Source: Isoetes taiwanensis (taxonomy: Eukaryota; Streptophyta; Lycopodiopsida; Isoetales; Isoetaceae). Taken from it: 64,000 nucleotides of DNA. The translations under genes were made by a program, and so were the position numbers. The stretch lies in NCBI GenBank assembly GCA_021234155.1, contig JAJEKV010000002.1, forward strand, positions 43,203,203 through 43,267,202, in the 5' to 3' direction. Shown one piece after another: positions 18,868 to 30,830 of the stretch. Numbering within the stretch: position 1 is the stretch's first letter; every line of letters begins with the position of its first letter. A model generated the notes under the pieces. The model made no database searches. It had not been told where the DNA came from and worked only from the letters and a program-made list of their open reading frames with translations.

Positions 18868-20620
18868 CATGTAAGGTTTTAACAATGAAACATGAAATAT
18901 CGAATATAGGTGAAGAGATGGAGGGAGCTAGATTAAAATGCAACATCATTGATCTAAGTAGTGATCTGATAAAGGCCAAGATGATGATAGCCAAGCTTAT
19001 TGCAGGTGTGCTACAGGCAGGTCCCTGCGAAGAAGTCAGATAGGATTATTAGCATAAGATGGGGCTTCCTGTCAATCTAAATCAACATAATGGCGATAGC
19101 ATTCTTGGGCTTTAAGAAGATGCTATTGGAGCTCTGGTTAAAGATCACAGAGTTTTTGAATCGAGACTCCACACTAGGATGGACAAAATTATACCCAAAA
19201 GTAGTAAAAGACTAATACGGATGCCGCCATGAGTTGAGAAAGAATGGGGTTTGGCCAGTAGAAACATGTATCGTGTTGTTATAAGCAAACTCGGCTAATA
19301 GAATCCAGTTGATCCAATTATCTTGTTGGTAGTTGATGAAACATTTTAAGTATTGCTCCAATGTTTGCTTAGTGCATTTTGCTTGTCCAATACTCTTTGG
19401 ATGATGACTAGAAGTCAAGGAATGCTCCAGATGTAAGAATCCAATAACAAAATGTGGGTTGCAATCACTAACAATAATATCTGAAAAGCCATAAGGTCTG
19501 ACCACTTCATCAATAAGCAGATCATTTATTTCCTCGCTTGTGATGGTTGTGTTCTTAGGGATAACATGTTAAACGATCAATCAACAAAGACCAGGATGGC
19601 ATCATGTCCCCAAAGAAAGATACCTCCCAAATAAAACATACTGAGATGCTCTTCCAAGGCCCATATGGATCAGGAAATGGCTGAAGAAGATCATGGGAAA
19701 AATGCTCCGGAGTCTTTTCTCGGCAACGTCCAGCCATATGGGAATCATGAAGGGCCTAAAAACCTTAGAGTCTAGGTGCACATCAGGAACATATGACAGC
19801 TCATTACGAAATAGAAGATCATTTTAAATCTCAAAATGGTCATAGTCTGGTTGCACCTGTCAAGAAGATGAGGCTAAACCATGAAAATATATCTTGAGCT
19901 AGTGGATCATATAGGGAAGATGCTTGGACAGATTCTAATAAAGTTGCATCAAAAGGTGTCTCAAACAAAGTAGCAGCTAAAGATGGAGTTGATCAAGACC
20001 TAGAATAACTTGTGGCTGATGATCATATGTTGGATCAGTTAGTTTAGGCTCCAAGTATGAGCGTTGAGAGAAAGCATCATGCTTTCTTTGGAGGGATTCA
20101 TGATGATATTTGATCATGAAATCAATGCAACATGCCGTCGGCTCTGTCGACGATTGAGAATCGAACCAACTGAAATGATTCCAATCTATATAAATAGTGA
20201 CCTTATAAGAGGATCTCCAAAAAAAAATCGTCTCTATTCTTCAAAAATCTATTATTGTCAAAAGATTTTTTGCCATAAATGGATATTTAACTTTTGCAGC
20301 ATAGAGCTTCCATGAATGAAGGCAATCAGATGCAGTTTAATCATCCCCAGCAAAGTCAAAAGCGTCTGCTCCAATAATATAAGGAGGTGAGGTCTCTGGA
20401 TGGGCGAGAACTAGAGCCAAGATGAAAGTATGCTTCCAGATAATGAAACTCGTTTTGTATGGCCTGCGCAGGTCCTCAATTTCGTACGATGTTATCGGAT
20501 AAGCCAAGTCCAAAGTACTCCAACTCCAGCTCCGACTTGTCATTGTCATAAAAGGGAGTTAGCACGATGACCATATAAATACAACTTATATCGTTGTTAT
20601 ACGAGTAGAACCTATATAGG

Positions 20621-21850
20621 CATCACCATGTGCAGAAGAATGATATCATTGGCCAAAGTTTAACTTGTAATCTCTTTGTTGCAAGTCATCGACTCTTCCC
20701 AAGCGCAGTATCACTATATACAATTATGTTATCTTCTTCCATATACATCAAGTATCATTCTACACCTATGCTTAGTGGCATCCTGCATATCCGCCAAGTA
20801 GTGCGCATTCACCTATACTAGGTGGTGATCATACATTATTAGAGTTCATGCAATAGGGCACTATATATAGAGATGGTCGTGGATAACAGAACCATTCCGA
20901 TTCAAACTATCATGAACATATGAGAAGATACAAGGAAGCTATAATGGAGAACTCGAAACTAAAGAAGAAGAATCAAGAATCTATATAAAGCACAAGAATG
21001 TCAAGGTTGTATTGTGCAAATAATAGAACCATTATTCTTTGGCAAAAGATGTTTCTTTTGAGCCATACTCTTCTAAATATACAGTCTTTTTTTGCTTCTT
21101 TTTCATGGCATTCTCTTGAGCTATATTTTCTCTCTCCACTCTGTCTATCTTTATTTATTTATTTATTTTTTTTTTTTAGGGTAAGAATTTTTTGATTAAT
21201 ATAAAAATGGCACACGACCTTCTTGTGGGCTCCACAATAGGCCAGATAGGAAGTATACAAAGCTCTTGGTCACCGGATAGAAAGAATTGTCACAGAAAAT
21301 ACATGCAGCCATCAAACTGAAAAACTACCCTAGGATCAAGTCCACGTACTATGCTGAAGGTTCTCAACCTCTTCTTCATCCCTGCAAAATGATATGCTCC
21401 TCTACCTTTTAGTTCTTCCAGTCTATCTTTATCACTCTCCCTCCCTTATTTAAAAGTTCATTTTTTTCTCCGTGTTTACTTCCATGGGAGCCAGAGATTT
21501 CCTTTAGATGTTTAGTTGTTTTTTGGATGCTTTTTCATTCGCATCTCCTGTGCTTTCAAAAGAACTGACCGGACGTTTTCTAGTTATTCGGCTGGCCAAA
21601 TTTTAATGTTGGATAAATTTGTTCTTTATATTTTCTCGGCATGGCGTTGTAGCCTCCGAGACGGTACTAATCAGATGTTTATTGTGATGGTGTTTTCGCG
21701 GATGGTTTTCGATTGATCAACTATCATCTCGGCATGGCCCTAGAGCCTCCTAGCCTTAATTTTAATGACATAGCACATTGATCGTGGTTTTGCTTGAGAC
21801 ATCTAACTCCCTGACAAATTGTTTTATTGCATACTTAATATTGGAAGTTA
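20621..21850. other. Intergenic; possible poly(A) retroposon end
   Basis: Around 21145-21180 a (TTTA)n/T-run is followed by AGGGTAAGAATTTTTTGAT, which on the minus strand looks like the 3' end and tail of a LINE or SINE whose body would extend to about 21500. No ORF or target duplication confirms it. Nothing else is recognised. Confidence 0.35.
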
Positions 21851-23000
21851 CTTTTTAAGGTCTCTTAATGGTCACATGCGAGGGTGGGTCTCTTTTAGGT
21901 CTCCATTAAGGAATGCACTTTTAAAGTCTAATAGATAGACTGGCAAACTATTGGCTGTTGCAATGCTATAATAGTCCTAACTATCCTCCATGCAATTGGA
22001 GCAAATACTTCAGTAAAATCAACACTTATTTTTTATTATATCCCTTAGCCATAAGATGCACTTTATGCTTCGTCAAAGATCCATCAGACGTGAATTTTCT
22101 TTTGTAGACCCATTTGTTACCTATTATATTGTAGTTGACAACCCTAGGAACCAAGATCCAAGTATTTTGCTGCATCCTGCATAGCATGCTACCAGTGCTT
22201 ATGCTTAATAGCTTGTTTAAAATGCTAAGGATTGTGATTTTCTTGAAAAACAACCATTATGGCATAATTGCAAGAGGAGGAAGTATTAATCAACTCGACA
22301 AAAAGAAATCAAACTTTGAGATATTCGAAGAGTATGGGTTATATCAGGAGGAACAGTCTTTGGTACTCTGGTACAACTTATAGTAATTGATAGACACGCT
22401 ACATAAACAAACATCTGTTGGAAATAAAGTTATACATTCTCCAACCTTTCTTGTTCATAGGATATTTAACAAACACACACTTAAGTGCCCTATGTAATAA
22501 TTTGCCTGGCTTCTTCAATTTCTTCCATAGGAAAGGCAACATATGTGAAACAGCCAAAAACTCTGAGATTGTGAACTCTTGGTTTAGTCCTCAAAAACAC
22601 TTGATAAGGAGTCATGCTATTGGGTGCATCATAGGAGTACTATTGGCCACAAGAATTGTTGTTTGTAATGCCTCTCCCCAAAATCTAAGGTTAACATGTT
22701 TATAGACTAACGTGGATTTCATAAGATTCTGCAAAGATCTGTGTCATCGTTCAACCACATCATTCTATGCAGGAGCATAACAAATAGTCAACTCTCTATG
22801 TATCTTATAATCTTAGAAGAATTTATTAAACTCCCTATTTGGCATATTCAGTACCATTATCAATTCATGGGACCAACAAGTGGTTCTTATAACCTCCATT
22901 CACGGAACACAAGTGCGTCAACGATGGAACATTATGTCAACAATTGGGTGCAAAAACCCCCCTTCATTCAAATAAGAATTGCTGGAGCTAGGCCCATCAG
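21850..23000 (-). mobile_element. Decayed Copia element (integrase and RT remnants)
   Basis: The minus strand at about 22740-22830 reads KIHRELTICYAPAQND and VERQHRSLQNLMKSTL, a Copia integrase core with its Glu region altered. 22030-22253 reads NTWILVPRVVNYNIIGNKWV and SDGSLTKHKVHLMAKGY, the start of Copia RT. 21850-22020 carries broken forms of the TFAPV..R block. Multiple stops and frame changes make this an old inactive copy. It is a different lineage from the two elements in the dehydroquinate synthase-like intron. No LTR found. Confidence 0.8.
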
Positions 23001-23149
23001 ATAGGCTAGAAGAGGCCATGATTAAAAAGTTTAGAATCTAAGGTTTGTAATGATATACAATATGCCTAATAGTTACGGTGCATGTCAAGGTTTGATAATA
23101 ATTCTAGCTTAAATGCACCAAATATAGCGCTCCTCCCCTATCCCCTTCT

Positions 23150-23245
23150 TCCTTCCTTCCTTCCTTTCACTACTCCTTTAGCGAAATCATTAATTTCTTC
23201 CTTCCTTTCACTACTCCTTTAGCGAAATCATTAATTTCTTTGTCA
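23150..23245 (+). repeat. TTCC microsatellite and 41-bp tandem duplication
   Basis: TTCC repeats followed by two copies of TCCTTTCACTACTCC..AGCGAAATCATTAATTTC, period 41 bp, almost identical and hence recent. Confidence 0.85.
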
Positions 23246-23406
23246 CACTAGTCCATCCGCTTTAAAAACCCATGTTCCCGTTTTAGCTGTACTTTTTTCA
23301 GATTCGAGATTCTCTGAGAGCTTCACGGCTGCCACTGTCGGAGAGGAAGACCCCTGCTCCCACTGTATATTGACATTTGAATTGTTCGCCACCGACACAA
23401 TGAAAG

Positions 23407-23668
23407 GGGACAGGAAATTTCAGTGAATTTCAAGCCTATATTACATCAAGTAATGTAGGGGTGTGTTAACTGGTGGGTCCCGCTGACTTTATTTATTGTT
23501 TTTTGCAACGTCTATCATTCTCGCCACCACATCATCATGAAATTTCCTGCCCCCTCTCATTACGTGGGGGAATGTGCCTGGGCAATCCCTTACGCGGGGT
23601 ACGGGCCAGGCGCTGCTGACGCGGCTTGCCAGGCCCTTACCCCGCGTAAGGGCCTGCCCAGGCACATT
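23407..23668. repeat. Foldback region: GC-rich hairpin plus an outer inverted repeat
   Basis: Hairpin arms 23571-23607 and 23632-23668 (AATGTGCCTGGGCA..CTTACGCGGGGTA..GGGCC) pair at about 34 of 37 positions around a 24-nt loop. Just upstream, GGGACAGGAAATTTCA (23407-23422) is inverted at 23538-23553. The local GC content contrasts sharply with the AT-rich neighbourhood. Likely a MITE or foldback element. Confidence 0.8.
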
Positions 23669-25048
23669 ACCTCTACCATAGGCACCACCAACATATGACA
23701 TACACACCACCAACATATGATATCAACTACTCTTTATGATTCCATCACTGAACTTTAAGATTCAAAATTTAAGATTCCTAACTTTATTCTTGTCAAAGAA
23801 AAAAATTGGTAAATTTGGGCATGAATTAGTTGACTCCGGAAAGCGGCAGCGGCAACACCCCTATAGCACATCTCTGTACCTTGAACGCCACAAAGCAGAC
23901 AGGCATACTAAAATTTTTGACAATTGGTCAAGTCACACAAACCCAACAAAACGCGACACCTTTTCTTTTGTCAAACTGCCCAATTTTCCATGGGTTTGCC
24001 TTTTGTCAAAATGATGATTTCAGACAACATGAAACGAATAGAAGCAACTTCCATCCAACCACATTTTTTAAGCTTTGAGAATTACAAAGTGCTAAAAAAT
24101 AGATCCATCTGAGTTTGAAAACAAAAAAGCTTTAGGCAAGCGCACGCTTATGAGCCCAAGCCTTGACCAGTGAAAATATAGCTTCTGCCTACAAATTAAA
24201 CTCTAAGCCACTTACATAACTTGCTCACGATTTATCCTTGCATAAAAGGCAAATTCAGAAGTTGAGCATGCCTTCAAATAGCAACAAAGATGTACCTGTC
24301 AATGTGCACACCTCAAAGCTCCTTTGCGTGATACAAAACAGGGACTGTCACCTTTGGTACAAACTTGACACAAAGAATAGCAGCCCCCATGTTGGTGCAG
24401 GATTCTGTTCCACGCTCGACCTGCTTCAAGCAATCATTTTAAGCAAAGACTGGTATCAGATGGTAAATCCACTTTGTAACATGAGAGCTTGAATGTGTTT
24501 GCCACATGCAAGGCCAAAGAATCCAATGTGCATCCAGTATAAGCAGAAGATTCAAACCAACAAAACATTGCTGCATTTAGTCAGACTTGGATGCTGCTGC
24601 ATAGATGTTAATAGAAGATGCAGTGCAGGCGGAGGCCAGAATGCCAAAGAACTCGTCTGAAGTGCAGCGCTGCATTTTTCATTCCTTTACTACTCTTCAT
24701 GATCATCAGATTGAAAATACAAAAACGTACAATCAATATTGCAGCACATGAGAAAAGCTAAACTACTTGCAGGGACACGCATGCAAGATATTTGAAAGTT
24801 GAATCTCAATTTGCTTATCTGCACGGACGCTGGAAGTTAAAATTGTGATGAAATTTCCCCTTAACGTACTTCCATTTTAAAAAACATGCTTATCCCCCTT
24901 TTGTCTAATATGAAGAAATCAAAGAATGAACACAAAAATACCGACAACATAATAAATTCAGGAAGACAAAGGAAATGTTTTTCCATTGATGAGATATAGC
25001 GAAAGCCACGGATGGTTTTTTGTGCTGTTTTCTTTTTCCTTGAATGCT
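23669..25048. other. Downstream region of the SAS-4 gene
   Basis: No coding exon is supported. The part nearest 25048 should hold the 3' untranslated region of the SAS-4-like gene; no clear polyadenylation motif decides its end. Confidence 0.4.
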
Positions 25049-28000
25049 TTAGCCATCCATCTCGTGGCGCAGCACCTCCTTGGGGTAAATTACTTTTTTT
25101 TCACCATTGGGCCAATGTTCTTCCACCTATTCCCAAATCGCACATCGGTATCATTAGTACATCAAGTGCCTTTTCAATAAATAAAGACAGCTACCTGGTG
25201 GTTGGGAAGATAGAATATCTCAACTCCATTTGGTTTAGTTGTATGCCAGGTATCAACTTCATAGTAATAATACTCAATTGTACCATCAGGCAGGTTATTT
25301 TGGATGTCACCATTTGGAAAGTATATACATGCAAGTCCATCCTGGTATGCCTATAAATGCAATCAAGCAAATTAAATTAATCGTATTTTCCAAAGCACAA
25401 CGGACATTTTAGGAGGTCTTCTTACAAGGCCAAAGTAAAATGCAGGTAACACTATCCTTGTCAGCGCCCTTATGACTGGTTGTTAAGTAGATGACGGCTA
25501 ATAGGAATTAGGAGATTTTTATAACATTTGCTTGGTTTTAGCCACTTAACCAGAACCTTGTATATATGCACTAGTGACTATACATCAAAACGATGGTTTT
25601 GATATGGAACACAGATGCAAGACAATGTCTAACAGAAGGACTTTATATTGCAAACATGTCGATTAAGAACTTATGGTTATACTCCAGCATCAGCAATGGT
25701 TACAAAACATTCTACACGATGGACACTTATGGTGTTTTAGCTAACGAGACAGGACTTTATGTTTCCAAGATGAATTTGTCATACCTCTTCTCTAGTTCCA
25801 TCAAGAAAAACATGAGATTGCCGTCTACTTCTACAATAACCAATGGCATGTAACTTTGGATCACGTGCATTGACATTCTGTTGATCTTCCACGTCTGTAA
25901 GGCAATCCAGCACTTAGACATTGCTTGTTCTAATTCTAGTACTCAGCTATATCCCAGCTATAGAATAAAACTATACAATGGACCATACCATGTTTCTGAC
26001 CATTAATCTTTTTTGCATAGCCTTCTGTGCCTTCGTATGAACCCAATACGCTATTGTTGTTCACTGGTCGAGATGTGCCCCGAGCAGATGGATATACACT
26101 TGATATGTTATCATTTCCTTCACCTGGGAAGCCAGGTGCAGTATCTGCAGTGGTGAAGTCCTGTGGAGCTCGGTGTTTTTCTTTGCCTTCAGTGGCATCA
26201 TTGCATTTATGATATTCATCGTGCAGTCTAGTGCCTTTGCATTCTTCAAAAGCAAGCTGCATTCCGGCGTTCTGCTCAGACCCATGCTCCAAAACTTCTC
26301 CAGCGCCACTACCATGGTTTACCTTCTTACCATTTCCAGCTAACAGCTGCACACCAGAGCCCACCGTAAAGTCTTATCAATCATTGCGAAAGATGACAAA
26401 CAATAGAATTTTTAGCATTTAATATTCCTCCAGGGATTTAGCACAAGCATCACAGGTCTTTATGTTACAAAGTCTGTATCCCCTGCATATTTCCTGTCTT
26501 TGACCAAAGATGTGAAGAATGAAACTTTGCTTAATCACAATAGGGGCATGCTGACCTCCAGCGATGGCCTAATAAGATCTACTACTATCTCCTAGAGCTC
26601 ATCTGGGAGATGCCTTACCAAAAGCATAAAATTACTGTCTATATATATGCAGAGCTCAGAAGCTTTTTATTTCCAGGCGATTGAACAATATGGAGAACTG
26701 CCAGTTTTCTCTATTTAAATTTAACAGATGACAACTAGAGTTGGCTGCATGAAGAGCTTGTTTTGCTTTGAAATTTACAAGAAAAGGGCTACTATTCTTT
26801 TCAATTCATCCAAAGAGAATTAGATATTATGGCATAACATTTGATATACATGCACAAGAATGGAGAAATCTTTAAGTAGAGTTATAAGCAGTACATCGCA
26901 CTAGGTAAGAGTGCCCTTGCAAACTTTATCTGTCACTAGGATTAGAACTGACCTTATCAGGCTCACCTATAGGCCCAGGTAATGCTGGCACTTTCTTTCC
27001 TTGTAACTTATATATTTCTTGTTGATCCCATTGCGTGATTAACTGCATTTCGTATCTCTTTATCTGATACGAAAGTAACCCGTCAATGTTTCGTTTCAAT
27101 CATCACCTCCATAAGCATAAACAGTCAACCCCTATATTAATGATGTTGTCCCCATATGCATGACTGTTTTCTCAAAAGTTAAGGACAAATTTCATGTTGC
27201 AAACAAAAACTGCAAGGAAGCTACACGAGTCATGGAGAGCAGATGAGGAACACAATAGTGGTGGCCAATTAAAGTAAGTTGCCCTGACGATATGAATTAT
27301 ATACTTGTGTCTAAAGTTGATTGAAATAAGCATTGCGGCTCAATAGGATGACCTAAAGCTGGCCTTAAAATATAACCATAGAAATGAGAAATAGCTGGCA
27401 GCAATTAGATTGATTAGAAGAATGAAGTTTTCTTAGGAGAATAAACAGAAAGTTTGAAAAAATATCATGATAAGGTGAGGAAAGTTCAGACCAACCACCA
27501 ACCTCGCTTTGAAGCTCATGAATTTGCCCTGTAAGCTCCTCTATTACCTTTCGTAGTCTCCTTGTCTGATACAAGCCATACAAGTAACATGAGGTTTTTA
27601 TAAACTGATAAATGCTGCAAAACTTTATAGCATGGTTTCTGTTGTATTGAGCTCCAAGCAATGCGCTATCCTGTCGCAAGTTTCTCCCTTACTTCATGGC
27701 AGGAATTTCATTGTTTATGTGAATTTTGCTAAGGATAGCTATTACTTCTATTTTCGTTTTCTGACCTGAGATGATAGAATACCAGAACAAACACAAGACT
27801 TCCAAGTCCTACTGGGGGCCAGGGCGTCTTTACCCATGATGAAGATGCAGGGATGAATATAAATAGGAATGCAGATGAAGTAGAGAATCTTTCTGACCAC
27901 CCAATACATCTAATAAAACTACACGAGGGTTCACAATATAAACTTCTATTTACAGTTCAAGGCTAGAAGTTACAACTGTGTAGTAAGGGACAGCGTGTCA

Positions 28001-30588
28001 CATTTTGGACATCTATTGCGAGCCAGTGTACTCTAGAGAATGATGCACCCAATGGACACCTATGACAATTTGACCAGCTTGGAAATTCTTTGCAGATATA
28101 AAGGTCTTTTAAAGTCTGCAGGAGACCACTTGGGTAATTACAATCATTTCCATGTCCAAACAACAGGGATGCATGTAATCACTGCGGGTAACAAAACGAT
28201 AATGAACATACTGTTAATCGCCAGCGAGACTCTTTTTTAACCACTTCTTCCTCTTTTTGGGAAAGTTGACTCTTAAGGTCCTGTATTTCTTTACGCTCCT
28301 TTTTTGTTGGAAGTAAGGAAAGCAAATTTGATTGTTTCTCCAAAAATTTCCGATCCCTTTTCAACTGTTGCATCTGTCAGCCAACATACCATGGCAAAAA
28401 GTTCAAAATCATATAAAATGCACTGCCTGTTTTCATCACTACCAACACAGATATTCTCAATTGTGACACATTCTTTTTTTTTTTTTAATTGAAGGCAGGT
28501 AACTGTGTCACATTCTTAGCTATGAACTTACCATAATCACCAATGGTTTACGTCAGACTGAGAAACTTATATAATATATCCCATGTTGCTTTACCTGTTC
28601 AGTCTTGTAAGCATCAAACGCTTGTATGTCAAGTGCTTTTTTATGTTCCCATTGTGCCTTATCTTCAGCAAGACGAGCTTTGCTGCTCTCATATTCCTGA
28701 AGGTTTAACTCATCAATATCAAACCCTATTTCCCCTTCAAAACAATCAGACTAAGACTTATGTGAAACCTAAGTGCATTAATAAACAAGCATAGAGATTT
28801 ATCAATTCAGCTATCAAATGACTTTTGCCATCTGCGTAACCAAAAGATACTTTTATTTGCAATATATAAGAAACCACATTATGCATAACAGTCATAAACC
28901 ATGTTCTTGATAGCAATCAAACTACTTTGTCAACTTCGTAAAGTTTGAAAAATGTTGTTACACAAAAAATTTACTTAGGCGCAACAAGAATTTAAACCTA
29001 CTAATCGAGTGCATGAAAACAATTATTGCTCCTAAAACATTACCTTTACCAATTTCTCAAGTTTCTTATTTTCTCTTTTAAGTAATGACAACTGGGAATC
29101 CATTTCTTTCAGTCTTTCCTCCGATGCTGAAACATTATTGATAACTTCAGGTAATGGAGTTCTCATGAAAACTTTTGCTGCCTTCTTGCCCTTCTGTCTT
29201 CTACAATTTGAATAAACAGATTGAACCAACGTTGATACAGGACTCTTTGCTTGGAGTGAACACTCTGCATGGGAAACTGGGACATACACGGGCGGCAACG
29301 AGTAATTGGATTCTCCAGCGCCAGCCTCTTGCCTTAATTCTGCAACCTTAGGAGGACTTGTCCTTCCATTCGTGCCATCAGGGAGAACCTAGGGAACAGA
29401 GACCTTGGAGGGGTTATTTCCTCTAGAGTGCATAAAAAAGGGAGGAAAGAATAGAATAGAAGAGGAGGAGGGAGAGGGGAGGGGAAAAGAGTGGGAGAAC
29501 AAACTGATCTGTCAAACAAAAGAGAGAACTTTTGATTGCTTCAAGTACCAGATTGATACCAAACAGCTTGTCACTAAATTTCTCAAACTATCGCTCTGTT
29601 TTTACCTCCATAGAATCACTGCTCCAGGAACTTGCATCATCAAACCCATCACAGCCGTCCAATTTATTTTCTTGTTTATCAAAATCCACAAGTTTCTCCT
29701 CCATGTGTCCTGGACACATGAGGAGACACAAATCAGTTGGAAGAACAGTAATTACGCAAAAGTTAGGATAACATTATAATTCAAAAGAGCTGGATGAGAA
29801 CCTGAAAGGTCACCACATGATTCCCCTTGTAAAAGATGTGGTTCATTTGGATTTGGTGGTGCAATTGAGTAATGTAAAAGATGCTTGCTGCGACCATCCA
29901 GGAACGTTTTGGGGCTTCTGTTTTCATCATCTGTCAAAGAATGGAATACATCCTGGCTAATCACATCGTTGCCACGAGTTTTAGTGCAACCATGTCGCCT
30001 GGCCTCCGCATGAAAAGGATCTGTTATTTTCTTTATGGGACTTGATGGTCTTGAGAACCACATAACATCCTGAAACTGTTGAGGTTCCTTCCACCTACAG
30101 CCAGCGTTTCCCTCGTCTGTGATTCTGTTAACGGGCACTAACCAGCTAGTGTCTGTTGAAGAAGTCTCATGAAATACCAATTCATCCAACGACTGCAAAG
30201 AAGAAAATCTTATGTTTGGGAGTGCCTCTTTGGTCCTTTTGCTAATTTCTAAGGAAATACTTTCTTCTCCCAACTCGCTTATGCTTTTTGCACAAGGGTG
30301 TTCATTTTCAGGTTCTGATGCATTTTCCCACTCAGGGCACTCGACCGTTTTAGACGAGGAAGGAATAACCTGGTTATGAATGCTCTCAGTTTCTTCTTTA
30401 CCTGGCGGAAATCCTATGGCGCAATTGCCAGGTTGAGAACCGGAATTATCACTTTGATAGCTCGACCCACCATCTTCCTCAGTCGAATTTATGCTCGATA
30501 ACTCCTCATCGTCATCTTTCGAACTCAACCCTGCAGATTCTTCATCGTCCGAACAAGAATTGATGTCAACAGATCTTACGTCTCCCAT
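25049..30588 (-). CDS. SAS4: Centriole assembly protein SAS-4/CPAP (CENPJ) homolog, eleven exons
   Basis: Exons in transcript order: 29802-30588, 29606-29709, 29044-29388, 28595-28750, 28212-28373, 27503-27565, 26953-27063, 25989-26346, 25785-25894, 25195-25350, 25049-25126. They sum to 2430 nt in consistent phase, giving 809 residues. Residues 1-262 are acidic and Ser-rich. About 385-412 and 440-560 form coiled coils, including the family block RKFLEKQ..LLPTKKERKEIQ. Residues about 720-805 are the TCP/G-box domain with its NG/DG beta-hairpin repeats (VFLDGTREE, YQDGLACIYFPNGDIQ, LPDGTIEYYYYEVDTWHTT, PNGVEIFYLP, HWPNGEKKVIYP). SAS-4 recruits tubulin and the STIL/Ana2 partner during centriole building; in plants this occurs only when flagellated sperm form. 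The exon 7-8 junction has an alternative in-phase pair (donor at 26966, acceptor about 26372). The C-terminus looks short for the family. Confidence 0.88.
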
Positions 30589-30830
30589 TACTTAGGGCTA
30601 GCTAGGCCAAGCGGTCACATTCTTAACAATTTCGTGGTTGCAAAGCCATGCATGCAACGATGTACTGTTCTTGTTCTTGGTGCGAGCCACCATCGTGGCT
30701 GATATGGGGTAGCGCTCAAACAAAAAGGGGGGGAAAAGACCGGCTTCACAGCGACCGGAAACCATTACCCACGCAAAGCTACCGTTGGACGGAAAGAGAT
30801 GCCACGTGGCAGACATGTCGACGTCCATCT
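30589..30830 (-). promoter_or_regulatory. Upstream region of the SAS-4 gene with G-box and MSA-like element
   Basis: A perfect palindromic G-box GCCACGTGGC lies at 30801-30810, about 215 bp upstream of the ATG. On the minus strand TCCAACGGTA (about 30780-30789) matches nine of ten positions of the plant G2/M-phase MSA element core (YCYAACGGYY). The role of either is inferred from sequence only. Confidence 0.4.

Larger units (their letters stand above)
18470..20620 (-). mobile_element. Ty3/Gypsy relics: minus-strand integrase plus an inverted partner
   Basis: The minus strand at 19555-19737 reads DLLQPFPDPYGPWKSISVCF, the start of a Gypsy integrase core. 19212-19505 reads SDCNPHFVIGFL, KSIGQAKCTKQTLEQYL and LLAEFAYNNTIH, the rest of the core and C-terminal part. 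Catalytic context is degraded (the usual TDGQTE is changed). The 3' untranslated part, polypurine tract (GAGGGGGATAG) and LTR start lie at about 18700-18600 on the minus strand. A homologous stretch occurs in the opposite direction at about 20490-20590, so two relics face outward from a shared core. Confidence 0.75.

Noticed and set aside
26027-26422. Plus-strand frames at 26.0-26.4 kb
   Set aside because: They are antisense shadows of SAS-4 exon 8, whose phase and splice sites fit the gene on the minus strand.
30598-30828. 76-codon minus-strand frame just upstream of the SAS-4 ATG
   Set aside because: No homology, and a stop separates it from the SAS-4 frame; treated as promoter or leader.
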